The notes beneath the pieces were generated by a model. That model was given only the letters and a program-made list of their open reading frames with translations. It searched no databases and was not told the origin of the DNA. Below are positions 34,940 to 46,860 of a stretch of 64,000 nucleotides of DNA, in pieces (the stretch's first letter is position 1; each line of letters begins with the position of its first letter). The stretch comes from Eulemur rufifrons (Eukaryota > Chordata > Mammalia > Primates > Lemuridae). The DNA is taken from positions 32,140,738-32,204,737 of the forward strand of contig NC_090996.1 in the NCBI RefSeq assembly GCF_041146395.1, read 5' to 3'. The position numbers and the translations under genes were made by a program.

Positions 34940-35104
34940 GGCTGCTCCAAGTGAGGTCTACAGACCAGCAGCATCGGCTTCACCTGGGAGCTGTCAGAAC
35001 TGCAGTCTCTCAGGCTCCACCCCGACCTGCAGAATCAGACACTCTGGGAGTGGAGCCCCGGCCTCTGAGGCTTAACAGCCCCCCAGGGCACAGGGAAGCT
35101 TGCT
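34940..35104 (+). mobile_element. MER5A hAT element
   Basis: 'gtctacagaccagcagcatcgg', 'cacctgggagctgtcagaac', 'caggctccaccccgacc', 'cagaatcagacactctgggag' and 'gcttaacagccccccaggg' keep MER5A order in sense orientation. Confidence 0.88.
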
Positions 35105-35129
35105 AAATAGTCTAAGGATGGCAAATGGC

Positions 35130-35250
35130 CCCAACTGCCGAGGAACTTACATTCCACTGGTATCCAGAGTGACAGAAAATAAACACATCAGTAAGAATTT
35201 TGGGGAGTGGCAAGTGCAATGGAGAACACAGACCAAAGAGATGGCGGCTG
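35130..35250 (-). mobile_element. L2 fragment
   Basis: 'gaggaacttacattccactgg' and 'gacagaaaataaacacatcag' match reversed L2 'ggagcttacattctagtggg...gacaataaacaaata'. Confidence 0.6.
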
Positions 35251-35253
35251 TGA

Positions 35254-35775
<522 letters not shown>

Positions 35776-35784
35776 CTCCAGAGT

Positions 35785-35940
35785 AGGGCTTCTGAACTCT
35801 AATGTGCATTCTAATCATCAGAGGGTTCTCACTCAAATGCAAGGGTGGGCTCAGTAGGCCTGGGGAGGGGTCTGAGAGTCTCCATTTCTGACTCCTCCCT
35901 AGGTGAGTCTGACGTAGCTGGCCAACCAAACACATTTTGA
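35785..35940 (-). mobile_element. Second MER5A-like copy
   Basis: 'gcttctgaactctaatgtgcattctaatcatc', 'gtaggcctggggaggggtctgagag' and 'ctaggtgagtctgacgtagctgg' follow reversed MER5A. Confidence 0.75.
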
Positions 35941-36047
35941 GCAGTGAGGCTAATATATTTGACATGCAGTAGGTGATCAAATATGTTATCTATTTTAGTA
36001 TTTATTTACCCCTCTTATCCTTTATTTAATAGTGATAATTATGGTAA

Positions 36048-36666
36048 TGTGAACTAAAATAAAATCTTAAGTCCCCCCCAACAACTGACTGAATGGACCC
36101 CCTCTTGGCCAAGGGGACCCCACAAGTACCCTCAAGCTGAATTGCTGGCCATGAGAAGGGAGGTCAGACATGCCTCTTCACACCCCAGTCCCTTCTTGGA
36201 GATGTCGTTTGTAACTCGGTAACAGGCCTAAGGCTATACGAGACAAAGCTTAAACCACAACTTCAGGTCCTCAATTTCCTTAACAGATCACTTGAGTCTG
36301 AGTATGTCAGGTGACTTGTCTCTGATTAACATAATTCCTTAACTTAAAACATTCCAAGCCTTTGGACAAAGCTTCATTTCTTTAACCACATAAATCAAAG
36401 AATCTTTAAACCCGCCTATAACCTGTAACACCCCACTTCGAGACGTTCAGGTCAAACCAATGTACACTTTCCATGTATTGCTTTATGACTTCGTATGTAA
36501 TTCCTGTCGCCCTGAAATGTACAAAACCAAACTGTAACCCAACCACAGGGAGCCCACTTGCTCAAGGCTTCTTGGGCGTGGCTCTCCGGGCCCTGGTCAC
36601 ACATATTCTGCTCAGAATAAACCTCTTTAAATTATTTTACAGAGTTTGGGTTCTTTTCTGTTGACA
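36048..36666 (+). mobile_element. Complete solo LTR of an endogenous retrovirus
   Basis: A 619-base unit starting TG and ending CA, flanked by the 4-base direct repeat GTAA (36044-36047 and 36667-36670). Four-base duplications fit gammaretrovirus-like (ERV1) integration. Inside, 'tgtacaaaaccaaactgtaaccc' is a mutated TATA region (36519 on) and AATAAA lies at 36616-36621 followed by 'cagagtttgggttcttttc'. No internal gag, pol or env sequence remains, so it arose by recombination between two LTRs. Confidence 0.9.
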
Positions 36667-36670
36667 GTAA

Positions 36671-37235
36671 ATAGATAATCAATGGTTAGGGGTTTAAGCA
36701 TCCTTACATAATAAATTACAAGACTGATGTCACTGTATCATACCCAATGAAAAGAAAATGTTGGTTTGCAGAATCCAAAAACTTCCAAACCAAAGATCCG
36801 GCATTTCCTCAAAGGCCATCATATGGGTAGAGACTTCACAAAGCAATTTGTTTCAGCCTGGAATTCCAAAATTGATGATAAAATATTAACTAACTAAAGT
36901 TTTACAGAGCCTATGAAGGGAGCTAGCTGTCCTAGAGAGATTTTTGAGAAAATGTTATAATGGCTACACAAAACCCCCAAATAAATTTTTTAGAACAAAC
37001 ACAGCAGAGAATACAGGGTCCTAAATAATGCAAACATGCATTCGGGGGAAGATTTTCAAATGGATTTATTCATTTTTTTTTTTAAATTTCATTTTGTTTT
37101 TCTTTCCTTTTCTCCGCTCTCCTTTCCTTTGGGGCAGAACTTTTCTCCTTCCCCCCTCCTTGGAACAATTAAGCAGAACAATGCACCTCTCCTGGGACTT
37201 CCCTCCATCAGGTTATAAATAACTTCGGCACAATA
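36671..37235. other. Unique AT-rich sequence
   Basis: No feature recognised. Confidence 0.45.
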
Positions 37236-37245
37236 ACTAAGAGCA

Positions 37246-37255
37246 TATATAAAAG
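37246..37255 (+). promoter_or_regulatory. TATA-like motif
   Basis: TATATAAAAG, a good TATA-box match in non-repeat DNA, 39 bases upstream of the X-box below. Alone it is weak evidence of a promoter. Confidence 0.3.
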
Positions 37256-37293
37256 CAACGACAAGGTCGTTTACCATGAACAAGCCATGTTCT

Positions 37294-37307
37294 GTTTCCA
37301 TGGCAAC
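37294..37307. promoter_or_regulatory. RFX X-box motif
   Basis: GTTTCCATGGCAAC differs at one base from the palindromic RFX site GTTGCCATGGCAAC. Such sites are bound by RFX proteins, for example in ciliary gene control. Non-repeat context. Confidence 0.45.
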
Positions 37308-37309
37308 AC

Positions 37310-38245
37310 GGAGTCAAAGGCAAAGCGACATATGATGGTGCTTTCATTGTATCTCCATCATCTTAAACCCTAAAAGGGCCGGCTCCGAGGCGGGCTGGCT
37401 TGTCCCCATCGTGGCTTAGGTGGCTGGGATCTGGGCCCCAGCTCCAAGCTCCAAAGGCAGGAAACTGGAGACCAAACTCCACTTGGAACCTGCTGGAGGG
37501 CACGGCAGGAGATAAGGCGACTCTCTCCCTCACCCTAGATGCATCTCAGGCTCGTCACTGTGAAAACCAGAGTCTAACAATCCCAAACTCAACTTGGGCG
37601 TGGTGTTAGCCAGCCCCTCTGTGCGCTTTGTTCTGGACTTTCTCTGCTATCTCACCTCCATGTCTTTTTTTTTAATGTCTCTTTCAGTTTCAGAAGAGAG
37701 ATTGGAGGAAGGACTCATCCGGGGTGATGAGAGCAGGTGCCGGCTGCATACCAAGCTCCTTGCAAAGGCAGAGGCTTTATCTACCAGGTTCGAGCTTGGC
37801 AGAGGCGCCCGCCTTCCCGGAGGAACGGCCGGCAAAGTGCTGCCTCTGCTTTCCATTCTGCAAGCCTTTTCCTCGGTGCATAAGAACTCAGAAAGGGAGA
37901 GAGAGAAACGATGGAAAAAAGAGACTCTGGCACTGTGTAACCAGCAAGGGGTCCAACAAGAGTCTAGTCAGCTCCACAGACAGTGCACAGAGTGAGGAGC
38001 TTGAGTTTCATGGCATCCTCCTCGCAGGCAGCGGGGCGATGTTCTAAAGGCCTCCACTTCCCTTACAAATCCATGAAAGATTTACCATCTTGACTTCGCT
38101 TATTTGTATAGTCATCTCCCAAAATTATTTTAAGTCTTTTACTTGGAAGGGGATCCCAAATCCACTAGAATTTATTTAAACCATAGTCACCCTAATTTCT
38201 ATTAATAACCTCCCATAAGGGTGAGGATAATGATATTTAATACAT
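37310..38245. other. Unique, moderately GC-rich sequence
   Basis: Contains overlapping open frames (37594-37995 and 37724-38047) and an acceptor-like 'ttaatgtctctttcag' ending at 37687, but no protein I recognise. Confidence 0.4.
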
Positions 38246-38249
38246 GTAT

Positions 38250-38455
38250 GGTCGCTTCCTTATGAGATGCCAAGGGATCTACTGGGTTTATGTATGTGTC
38301 ATTTAATACAATGCTCACGACAACACTATGAGGTGGCCACTATCATTATTTCCAATTTGCAGATGTGGAAACTGAGTCACAGGGAGGGGAAGACACAGTT
38401 CTGGCGACCTTAAAATGCTAGCACGACAGAGCTTGGAATCAAAACTAGAAGGAGC
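38250..38455 (-). mobile_element. MIR
   Basis: Reversed MIR: 'tatgtgtcatttaatacaatgctcacgacaacactatgaggtgg', 'gcagatgtggaaactgagtcacaggg' and 'agagcttggaatcaaaac', each read as short blocks in order. Confidence 0.88.
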
Positions 38456-38459
38456 TGAA

Positions 38460-39735
38460 CTCCAGAGCTCTCGGCTATGACCTACCTTCTTCAAAAGTAG
38501 CCCTTTCTTTTATTTGTCCTAAAATAACTCCTTTTAAGCTTTAAATGGAATGCTTGCTACTGCTGGTATCCCAGCATCTGGTGAGCATGTCAGCTTCTCC
38601 CTCGGTGATTTTACAGACTGATGAATTCTGCCTTTTTCTGTGAGTCTAAGCGTTTTAGATTTTACACAGAAACTGTTCCCTCTTTGACTAAATGTTTCCT
38701 GGTTACTGGAAAGTGCTCATCTGGGGTTCAAAAACAAAATGCATGATGGACCTCTTCTCAAAATCATGTCCCCAATGGTCTCTCTTCCTCTGCAATGGTG
38801 ACTTGGGAATGACAAAATGAAAGGATGTTGCCAAGGGGAAACGTCTGGTCTTCCTCATCCATGGCAAGCACATTTAGGGGGGATCTGCCCCTCCAACATA
38901 GTTAGATGGGTCACTGGGACGGCTTAGGTCAACACCGAAAATCTATTTCACAGTAGGCTTCTCACGCACGTTTTGGGCCTTTTCAATGGCAACACTGGGG
39001 CACGTCATCTAGAGGACCAGTAATTTAAAAAGCAAATTAGAAATCCTTCACAGAACATAAATTACCTAAAAGGGGGGCACGATTTTACTTTTGCAAAAAC
39101 AAGCAGGGTCAGGCAGAGGAGAAAAATGACTTTTCAAAGAATGTCCAGAACTCAGAGTGCCCCATATCCTTTATTTTTATTCATTATGCCATTCAATTAA
39201 ATCTTAATTACACAATACATGAATACCTTTTCTTTATTAGAAAAATTATAGACAAGACTAAAGTTCCATTTGATCACTGCCCTTAACTCCACCCCTGCCC
39301 CCATAACCTGCAAATCCTAGTTTGTTGAGTATCCTTCCAGATTCTTGCCCCAGGGAGGAGCACGTATTATGATTTTAAATAGATATTAATAATTTCTATT
39401 ATTTATTTAAAATAACACATTGCTCATTTTAATTTGTTTATATTAAAATCTTTAATCATGAGGACTTAAACTCATATCCAGACACCTGTTCACCTACAGA
39501 ACACTCAGGGAAGATGTCAATGATGGCATCATTTTAGGAATAACCGACCAGTTTCCTTGCAAAATGAAGAAACAGAAAGGGTAATTTGTATTATAATGAA
39601 GTTACCTCACGTTGAACATGATGCACGTGAAAGTATCCATTTCTGAGAGTTAACATTTGAAATTTATTAGACCTTCTCTTTCTTTAGGCTGGACTTGAGG
39701 CAGACTAGAGGAAACAAGACAATGGTAGAATACAG
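38460..39735. other. Mostly unique; possible old LINE near 39190-39370
   Basis: 'gagtatccttccagattcttgcc' near 39325 has LINE-like wording, but I cannot assign it. The rest shows nothing recognised. Confidence 0.4.
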
Positions 39736-39739
39736 GATT

Positions 39740-39965
39740 AAGAGTCTACCTGCTAGGAATTCATCCCAGCCTGGGCACTGACTGCCTGTGTGATCTCAGA
39801 CACGTCACACTGCTGCTCTGTATCAGCGTCACCATCATCAAGATGGGGATATTTCTAGTCCCCACTTCAGAGCGCTCTTGCGCTTATTAATTTAATGCAT
39901 GGGAAGCAGTTAGAGATTGACTACCACGTGGTGAACACTTAATAAATATTAGCTATTATTCTTAT
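39740..39965 (+). mobile_element. MIR, near full length
   Basis: 'aagagtctacctgctagg', 'atcccagcctgggcactgactgcctgtgtgatctcagacacgtcac', 'aagatggggatatttc' and 'acacttaataaatattagctatta' follow sense MIR. Confidence 0.85.
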
Positions 39966-40103
39966 TATTATCATGTTAAGTATGTATTCCCTCAACATCA
40001 AGCTCACATACCACTCTGGACTTCAGGCTGAAGAAGGAAATAGAAAGGAGATTGGGGAAATCAGGGAGGACTGCTAAGTGCTCTGAGGTGTGTCTTCAAG
40101 GAG

Positions 40104-40400
40104 GCTGGGTGGATGGGTAGATAGATGGATGGGTGGGTAGGTGGATGAATGGATAGACAGGTGGATGGGCAGATGGGTAGACAGATGGATAGGTGGGTGG
40201 ATGGTTGGGTGGATGGGTGGATGATGGATAGATGATGGATGGATGGATGGGCAGATGAATGGATGGGTAGCTGGATGGATAGGTGGATAGATGGATAGAT
40301 ACATAGATGGATGAGTGAATGGATGAAAGAATGGATGGATGGACAGGTGGGTGTGTAGGTGCATAGATGGGTAAATGGGTGGGTAGATGGATGGTTGGGG
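40104..40400. repeat. (GGAT)n array
   Basis: About 300 bases of GGAT/GGTA/AGAT units with irregular variants. The open frames on the minus strand across it (His, Pro and Ser rich) are artefacts of the 4-base period. Confidence 0.97.
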
Positions 40401-40454
40401 GCCAGTAGCAGGAGCAAAAGTAAGAGCCATCAAAATACTAGAGCACCATTTCTT

Positions 40455-40890
40455 CAACATTTTTTTTTCTGAGCACCTACTATGTGCTCAGTTGAGTGAG
40501 AGGACAAAATGGCAGTAAAATAGATATAGCCTCCTTCACCCTATAAAAGAGTAAAAAATCTTGTAAAGATGTTAATTAAAAATCTAGTGACCTCTATAAA
40601 GAGAAACGAAAGACTGTGATGACAGATGATGAGAGGGTGACTTCATTTAAATGGGGAAGGGGCACCAGAGAAGTCTTCTCAGAAGAATTAGCATTTAAAG
40701 ACCTTATGGGTCATAGGAAGTAACAACGAGGAGAATAATAAAAGTCCTGGAGGCTGAGGGAACAAAGTGCAAAGACCCAGGAGAGGGAGGCATTTGTTTG
40801 GCGCCTGGTGGAGCTCAGGGATGAGGGGTGGGAGGCAGGCAGGGGTCAGCAAGGTCACAATGGAGCCAGGTCGAAGGAGCTTGGACATTA
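40455..40890 (-). mobile_element. L2 3' end
   Basis: 'ttctgagcacctactatgtgctcag', 'agggtgacttcatttaaat', 'cctggaggctgagggaacaaagtgcaaagaccc', 'gtcagcaaggtcacaatggagcc' follow the reversed L2 consensus. Confidence 0.8.
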
Positions 40891-40894
40891 AGCT

Positions 40895-41200
40895 CATGGA
40901 GGTAGAGAGTAGAATGACAGTTACCAGAGGCTGGGAGAGGGCAGGAAGAGAGGTAAGTTGATGGGCACAAACACACAGACAGAAAGAATAAATTCTAATG
41001 TTAGCACAGTAGGGCGACTAGAGTTAACAACAATGCATTTTATGCTTCAAAGTAACTAGAAGAGAAAATGTGAAATGCTCCCAACACAAAGAAATGATAT
41101 ATGTTCGAGGTGATGGATATCCTAAATACTGACTCAATCATTGCACAGTCTATGCATGTATCAAATATCACATGTATCCCATAAATACATACAAATATTA
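40895..41200 (+). mobile_element. L1 3' end, sense
   Basis: 'gtagaatgacagttaccagaggctggg', 'gatgggcacaaacacac', 'agagttaacaacaatgcattt', 'gaggtgatggatatcc' and 'atgtatcccataaatacata' follow an L1 3' untranslated region. Confidence 0.88.
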
Positions 41201-41204
41201 TGCA

Positions 41205-41650
41205 TTGATAATTTTTTTAAAACAGTTTGGCTTTTATTCTCAGAGCAGAAGCAGGATAATGAGGTGACCAACTGTGCACCCCTTTGCTTCCCCCTCTGCC
41301 TTCGCCCCTCTCCTGAGCACACACAGATTCTCCATTTGTACAGCTGCAGGGCCTAACTATAAGAAAATGGAGAAAGAGGACCGAGCCCTTCAGTGGATTT
41401 GTGTATTGCACTAGGGGGCCCTGGAGCTAATTAGAGATGTCAGGTTGTCAGAAGAACAGAGAACCCTGCCTTCAAAGGTGTGCTCAGAATCTGAAGAATA
41501 AAGGTCAACATGGTAACCTAACGCTTTAGACTTCTGAAACCAAACTCATTGATTTATGAAGTCATCAGAATGTTAGATTTCCCCCACTGTCTTTGATCAT
41601 TAACTCTGGGCCAAGGTTTACTTTTTAGCACCTGCTGATTTTAGAGCCAA
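41205..41650. other. Unique sequence
   Basis: No feature recognised. Confidence 0.45.
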
Positions 41651-41654
41651 AAAC

Positions 41655-42340
41655 ATCGTGGTTAGGATGTCTGTTTTGACCCTCAGTAGCTGGGTGGCTT
41701 TAACCCCTGAGGATGCTTCCTCCTTCGGAAGAGTGGCGATAACAATACCTGATCTGCAGAACAATGGCCTCTGCAAGATGTCCACGTCACAGTCCCTGGA
41801 ACCTGTGACTCTGTTATCTTAAAACGCAGCAGGGAACTAAGGCAGTAGATGGAATTACAGTTATTAAGCATCTGACCTTAAAATAGGGAGAGTATCCGGT
41901 GTATGCAGGTGGGCCCAACATGGTCACAGGTGTTCTTAAATGCGGAAGAGGGAGGCAGGAGAAAAGGTTGGAGTGACGTGACATGAGAAGGACTTAACCC
42001 ACCAGTGCTGGCTTTGAAAACACAGGAAGGGTCTCCAAGCCAAGGAATGTGGGCGGCCTCTAGAAGCTGAAAAAGGCACAGAAATGGACCCTACCCAAAG
42101 CTTCTAGAAGGATTGCAGCCCTGCCTGCCCTTTGATTTTAGCCTAGTGAGACCTATTCACGACCTCTAGAACTATAAGATAATAAATCTGTATTCTTTTA
42201 AGCTACTGAGATTGTGGGAATCTGTTACAGCAGCAACAGGAAACTAATACACGATGTTTGCTTTTGTGAGTTCTTAAGAGGATTCAGTGAGGCGATTTAT
42301 ATAAAGTGGATGGTGCCTTAAAAAGCACTCAACTGTAAAC
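41655..42340 (+). mobile_element. MIR split by an LTR insertion
   Basis: The first half (41655-41754) has 'tagctgggtggctttaac' and 'gcgataacaatacctgatc'. The second half (42252-42340) has 'ttttgtgagttcttaagaggattcagtgagg', 'tatataaagtgg' and 'taaaaagcactcaa'. The two join in MIR order across the LTR. Confidence 0.7.
41755..42251 (+). mobile_element. MaLR (MLT1-type) LTR inside the MIR
   Basis: A 497-base unit starting TG and ending CA: 'gatgtccacgtcacagtccctggaacctgtgac', 'gtgggcccaacatggtcacagg', 'gccaaggaatgtgggcggcc', 'ctctagaactataagataataaatctg' and 'caacaggaaactaataca'. An AATAAA lies at about 42180. Target duplications are no longer convincing. Confidence 0.85.
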
Positions 42341-42529
42341 TGGCAAATTCATCTTTAAACTGCCAAATCTAAAGCTGACTTACCTATCTCAGCACCCATA
42401 TCCCCAAGGGCCCCACCCCACACAAACAAACACCTGACCCAGTCAGGGAACCATGGACTAAATATTAGCTAATAATGCTAGAGACCCTCTCAGGAATATC
42501 TACATTCAAAAGACAAACACATTGGGTCA

Positions 42530-43255
42530 CTCTGCTTAAAAGCTTTAAGTTGTTCAAGGTCTCCCATAGATTTCAGTCTAAGATTACAATGCCTTTCAGC
42601 AACTAACCCCTAACAATTTCTACTTTCCTCATAGACCCTTCATTTAGATGCTGGTCGTCCCAAACGACTCAATGTTTCTTACATGCATCCAAATCTCTTA
42701 TGCCTCTAAGCCTTTGCATTTACTGTTCCCTCTGCCCAGAGCGGATGTCTCCCCCATGCATTTGTCCTCTATCTGAGTTCTACTCATTCTGTAAGACTCA
42801 GATAGACCATCACAAGGAGCTTTCCTTAATAGCCCGCTACTAAAGTGAATTATGATCCACCTCCTTTGTTCTCCCAAAGCCCAGAATCCATTGCCTCAAC
42901 TTTAGCAATGCTCACACGGTATTACAACTTATCACTTGGTGGTCTGTCTCCCCCAGTAAGTAGTCTTTAATATCACTGTCATCTTAGGATCACAGAACCT
43001 TTTGAGGGTCTGAAGAATGAAACTGCTTCTTCAGGAAATTATTCTACAGGTTTTGCATATAATATCTATAGTTTACACGTAATTTCAAGGGTTTCATGGT
43101 TCTCAGAAAAGCCTTGAACCTCAGCGTAAAATCCCAGCACTAAAATGTGAGTGCTCTGAGGAAAAGGATCCAATCTGGTTCATATCTGTGTCCGCAGCAT
43201 GCAACATACTGCCTGACACAGACCTAGCACTCAGTGAGTTTCCGATGGATGGAAG
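42530..43255 (+). mobile_element. L2 3' end
   Basis: 'aagcctttgcatttactgttccctctgcccag', 'ctgagttctactcattctgtaagactcagatagacc', 'gagctttccttaatagcc' and the tail 'gcctgacacagacctagcactcagtgagt' follow sense L2. Confidence 0.75.
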
Positions 43256-43259
43256 GGAG

Positions 43260-43765
43260 GAAGGCAGGACAGATGTATGGATGGATGGTTGGATGGTGCA
43301 CGGGAAAGCGAATGATTAATTTGTCTGTTTATTCTTCATGGAGAAGACTCATCTAGAGGTTTTCCCGTAATAACAGACAAATGAAGATTGCTAACCCACA
43401 TCAGAGAACAGGATTAATCATACTTCTCTGGCTAATCACCATTTGTGTGACAAAAAGTCATCTGTGAAAATACCCCTATTGGCAACATGTTCCATATTGT
43501 TCGGTAATTTCAGAAATGTCCCTAAGAAAAACAGATATGATCCATGCGATGCAATCAGGCTGAAAATGGAAAAAAAAAAAAAATTAACTAGAAGGTAAGT
43601 TTTCCGGCAGAGTAAATCAGAGGAATAGGTTCTATGGCCACTATCACAGAGGATGAGGTTGAATTAGTAGGACTGTGGAACTCTTCTCTCTGAATTCACT
43701 TTGCAAAATGTTTGTTGTGGCTAGTCCAGGAATGGTGAAAATATGCTTCATTAGAATAAATTTTA
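43260..43765. other. Unique sequence with short GGAT patch and A-run
   Basis: A short GGAT-like patch at 43246-43296 and a 15-base A-run at 43569. No gene recognised. Confidence 0.45.
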
Positions 43766-43769
43766 CACA

Positions 43770-44130
43770 TACACAGAGTTTTTATAAGAAGAAAAACCTA
43801 ACTATTAACAAACGGGACTGGTTTACTAGTCTGCATCCATACAATAAAACACTACATAGTTATTTAAAACGTTACATCTTAGAAGGACACTTGTGGCATG
43901 AAGAACGACTCATGCTATCTTAAGACAAAGCAGGTTACAGTGATCCCAAATTTTCAAATATCTATATGCACATAGAGAAAAAAGGTGAGAAAATGTTAGC
44001 AATAGTTATCTATGGATGTTGGAATCACACTGAATTTTGAACTTCTTTTTATCATATCTCTATATCTCTCTATATAGATATACATATATTCTACATATAT
44101 ATAAATTTTACCATTAAATAAGAACTTCTC
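43770..44130 (+). mobile_element. L1 3' end, sense, with AT microsatellite
   Basis: 'ctgcatccatacaataaaacactacatagttatttaaaa', 'agacaaagcaggttacag', 'gttatctatggatgttggaatcac' and 'ttttgaacttctttttatc' follow an L1 3' end. A TATA/TCTC-rich run fills 44050-44105. Confidence 0.65.
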
Positions 44131-44134
44131 GGTT

Positions 44135-45215
44135 AGTTAAAAGCTTGCATGCACACGTGTGTTCACAAGCACCAAAACACAGATGGGTGGATCGTGTTTC
44201 AATTCCTGCCTAAGGAAAAGCCTATTCATTGGACTTGAATTTCCGTAAAAATGTGCCACTTTTCACCCATTTGCTTAGGACGAGTGAATCTACCCTCATA
44301 AATCTAACTTTTCAGCTCATAATCTAAATTTGGTGGCAGAAATTGGATTTCTGTCAAATTTGTCTCTCCTCCCATTGGGACATTTTGGATGGCTGCACCC
44401 CGCACCCCACATCACCACCTGATGTGCACCTCCCCGGGGAGAGAAGGGCTCCTCTTGCGTGATTTGACCTCGTTCCCAGCTCTGTGTTTTCCTGGCTATT
44501 ATACCTGGTCTTTCTCTAAACATCAGAAAGCCTTCAATGAGGAAAGATTCTAAACCAGCATGAATATGACACATTGTCTCTTTTGTGCTACGTTCCACTG
44601 AATGGTGCCTTTGGAACAAGGAGCCTCATTGAGCATCATTCAGTTCAGCTTAATAAATACCTGCCGGATATCTCTTTTGTGCAAGGTGACGGAATGGATT
44701 TGGGCACATATTTAGATCCTACACAAAAAGATGATGTTTTTTCAAAACTCCATCTTTTATTGGGAAATTGTAAATGATCTCCTTGATATGAGTTCAGATA
44801 TAATGAGCCCCAACCGAGTACAGACACTCAGCCAAATCAGGGGTATAGACACGGACTCTATCCCGCGTCAGGTACTAAAGGTGCTGTGTTCGGAGGTTGA
44901 TGTTTAAGCAGAAATCCCCAAGAACGTGCAGACCTCAATGAACTGGGATGCTGCTGTCACAGGAACTGTCACACAGCTCGGCTAAAAGTTTACCGCTGAC
45001 TTCTCTGCGGAACAGCCTCAGTGTCGACTAAACACTCAGCTGAGTATGTCTGGGCAACAGAACACCTGTATGAAAAACCTGAAGCTCGAATCATAGGGTC
45101 GGGAGAGCAATAAATACCACGACAGTGGGAAGATACTTCGCGTGCAAATGACACATAGTGCTACACTTCCAACAAGTCAGTTTCAAAACTCAAATCCAAA
45201 ACGTGTTTGTTCATG
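44135..45215. other. Unique sequence
   Basis: Only a weak L2-like 'cttaataaatacctgcc' near 44650. No gene recognised. Confidence 0.4.
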
Positions 45216-45219
45216 ACTA

Positions 45220-45330
45220 AGCATCAGCACCCCTATCTTACAAAGGATGAGACGGGGTTCAGAGAAAGCAAATGCCCTCATCAAGGCATCCTGATCATCA
45301 AGGAGGATGGGATTTGAGCGCTGTGGGCTG
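45220..45330 (-). mobile_element. MIR fragment
   Basis: 'cttacaaaggatgagacggggttcagag' followed by 'ggaggatgggatttgagc' is the reversed MIR core. Confidence 0.7.
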
Positions 45331-45334
45331 CACC

Positions 45335-46135
45335 ACCGCTCAGGCACACACACACTCAGGCTGCTGTTTCTGCTGTCTGCTGTCCTCAGGTATAAAGGAA
45401 CCAAGGGTGTCCTAAAACCCGGGTCCGAGCCTTAAAGTCAGGACAAGGTTTCTGACCTAATGTCACATATGAATTAAATGGGCAGGTGGCGCCAGGAGGG
45501 GAGGCACTGGGTCTGAAGGTCACAGGAAGAATATGGACAAGTGACAGTAAAGCCCAAGAATAGAGACTCACCACTCAGCCCCTCCCCCCGCCCTGTGCCT
45601 GAACGTGGCTTTGGATGAGTGGATGAATGGAGTGGGCTAGCTGAGGACAGAAGTGGATTCTGACAAGTTGATTGGGAGAAAGAAACCACTTCTGCAAATG
45701 AATTCTGATTACTATCGAGCTTTTTTTTTTTTTTTCTTTCCCTCACAAGAAACATAGCAGAAACTGAGATATCATCTCAGAGTACTTATCTGGCCATTAG
45801 CCACTTCAAGTCAAATAAATAGTTCAAGGTCAAAATGATTTAATCATTCAGGGTCTCAGACTCCCCATCTGTGGAGTTCCGAGATGTTTGTCCTGACAAA
45901 ACGTGGGAAGAAGGAACCTCATGCTTCCCCATGCAGGGGTGGACCCTCCGAACATCTGGGGATATCTGACCTTCTCTCTTAGCCAAGGAGTCCAGAGAGA
46001 TAATCACAGGAATAAAGAGAGAGCAGGCTTATTTTGGCACCATCTCCTTCATTTTTTTTTTCCTCCATCAATTAGCAAACCATCATAAAGGGTCCTTGAC
46101 CTTTGAAAGCTAAAAGACATGCGAAATAACAATGA
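45335..46135. other. Unique sequence
   Basis: T-run at 45720-45736. No gene recognised. Confidence 0.45.
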
Positions 46136-46139
46136 GGGT

Positions 46140-46335
46140 TATTGAACACGGTGGAGTTCCGGGCACTGTGCACAAACACTTCACAAATATTATCTTGATG
46201 ATTCCTCAGAACACCCCAGACAGGGAGGTGCCCTTCTTAGCCCCATTTACAGATGGAAAAACTCAAGCTCATAAGCGTAAGTGGTCCAAGGTCAAAAAGA
46301 ACTGAGTGGCAAAGCTGGGACATTTTAACCATTAT
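46140..46335 (-). mobile_element. MIR
   Basis: Reversed MIR: 'ccgggcactgtgcacaaac', 'aatattatcttgatgattcctcagaac', 'cccatttacagatggaaaaactcaagctc' and 'ggtcaaaaagaactgagtggcaaagctggg'. Confidence 0.88.
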
Positions 46336-46339
46336 ACTC

Positions 46340-46750
46340 TACTGAACATTTCCTCATTTTTTCTTAAATTGGACATCATTTTTGAACAATGAAGTCAAAA
46401 GGAGAATACCCCAAGGTCCTTTTGGAGATCTCCTCTTGATCCAGCCTCCAAATAAATCCGCAGGTCTCCATAGAGCCAATTCTTCTTCTGCTCAAAGACT
46501 GCCAGTATCCGCTGGGATTAGAGAGGACAGAAGGGTGGGTGGAAAGGAGTTCTCTGGCGTTGAGGGATCCAGACCAAAGAGAGGAAGAAAGTAAGAACCA
46601 ACACCTAGTTGAGAGAATGAATCAAACTTAAATACCCTCTCTAGGAGCAAATGATTTAAATGCAAGTGAACCTCTGAGTCCGCACAAATGTCCATGACTA
46701 CAGCTAATAAAGCATGTCTCACATAGTTACAAAATTGTTTGCTTATGCGT
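46340..46750. other. Unique sequence
   Basis: No feature recognised; a 76-codon minus-strand frame is unremarkable. Confidence 0.45.
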
Positions 46751-46754
46751 CTGT

Positions 46755-46860
46755 CTTGTCCAGTAGAATGTGACCCTCTTGTGAACAGTGATTGGGTAAA
46801 TCTGTAGGGAGGGAGCTCTATGCGCCAGGTCTGTGTTAAGCATTCTATATGACACCCACG
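46755..46860 (+). mobile_element. Possible L2 fragment
   Basis: 'tagaatgtgaccctcttgtgaacag' echoes the L2 block 'tagaatgtaagctccatgaggg'. Weak. Confidence 0.35.

Noticed and set aside
36048..36666. Provirus with coding capacity
   Set aside because: Only one LTR is present, with direct repeats at both ends and no internal retroviral sequence.
37687..37995. Exon after an acceptor-like 'tctctttcag'
   Set aside because: Open for about 100 codons, but no donor, domain or conserved texture supports it; polypyrimidine-AG matches are common.
40061..40460. 118- and 128-codon His/Pro/Ser-rich minus-strand frames
   Set aside because: Translations of the GGAT array in two frames.
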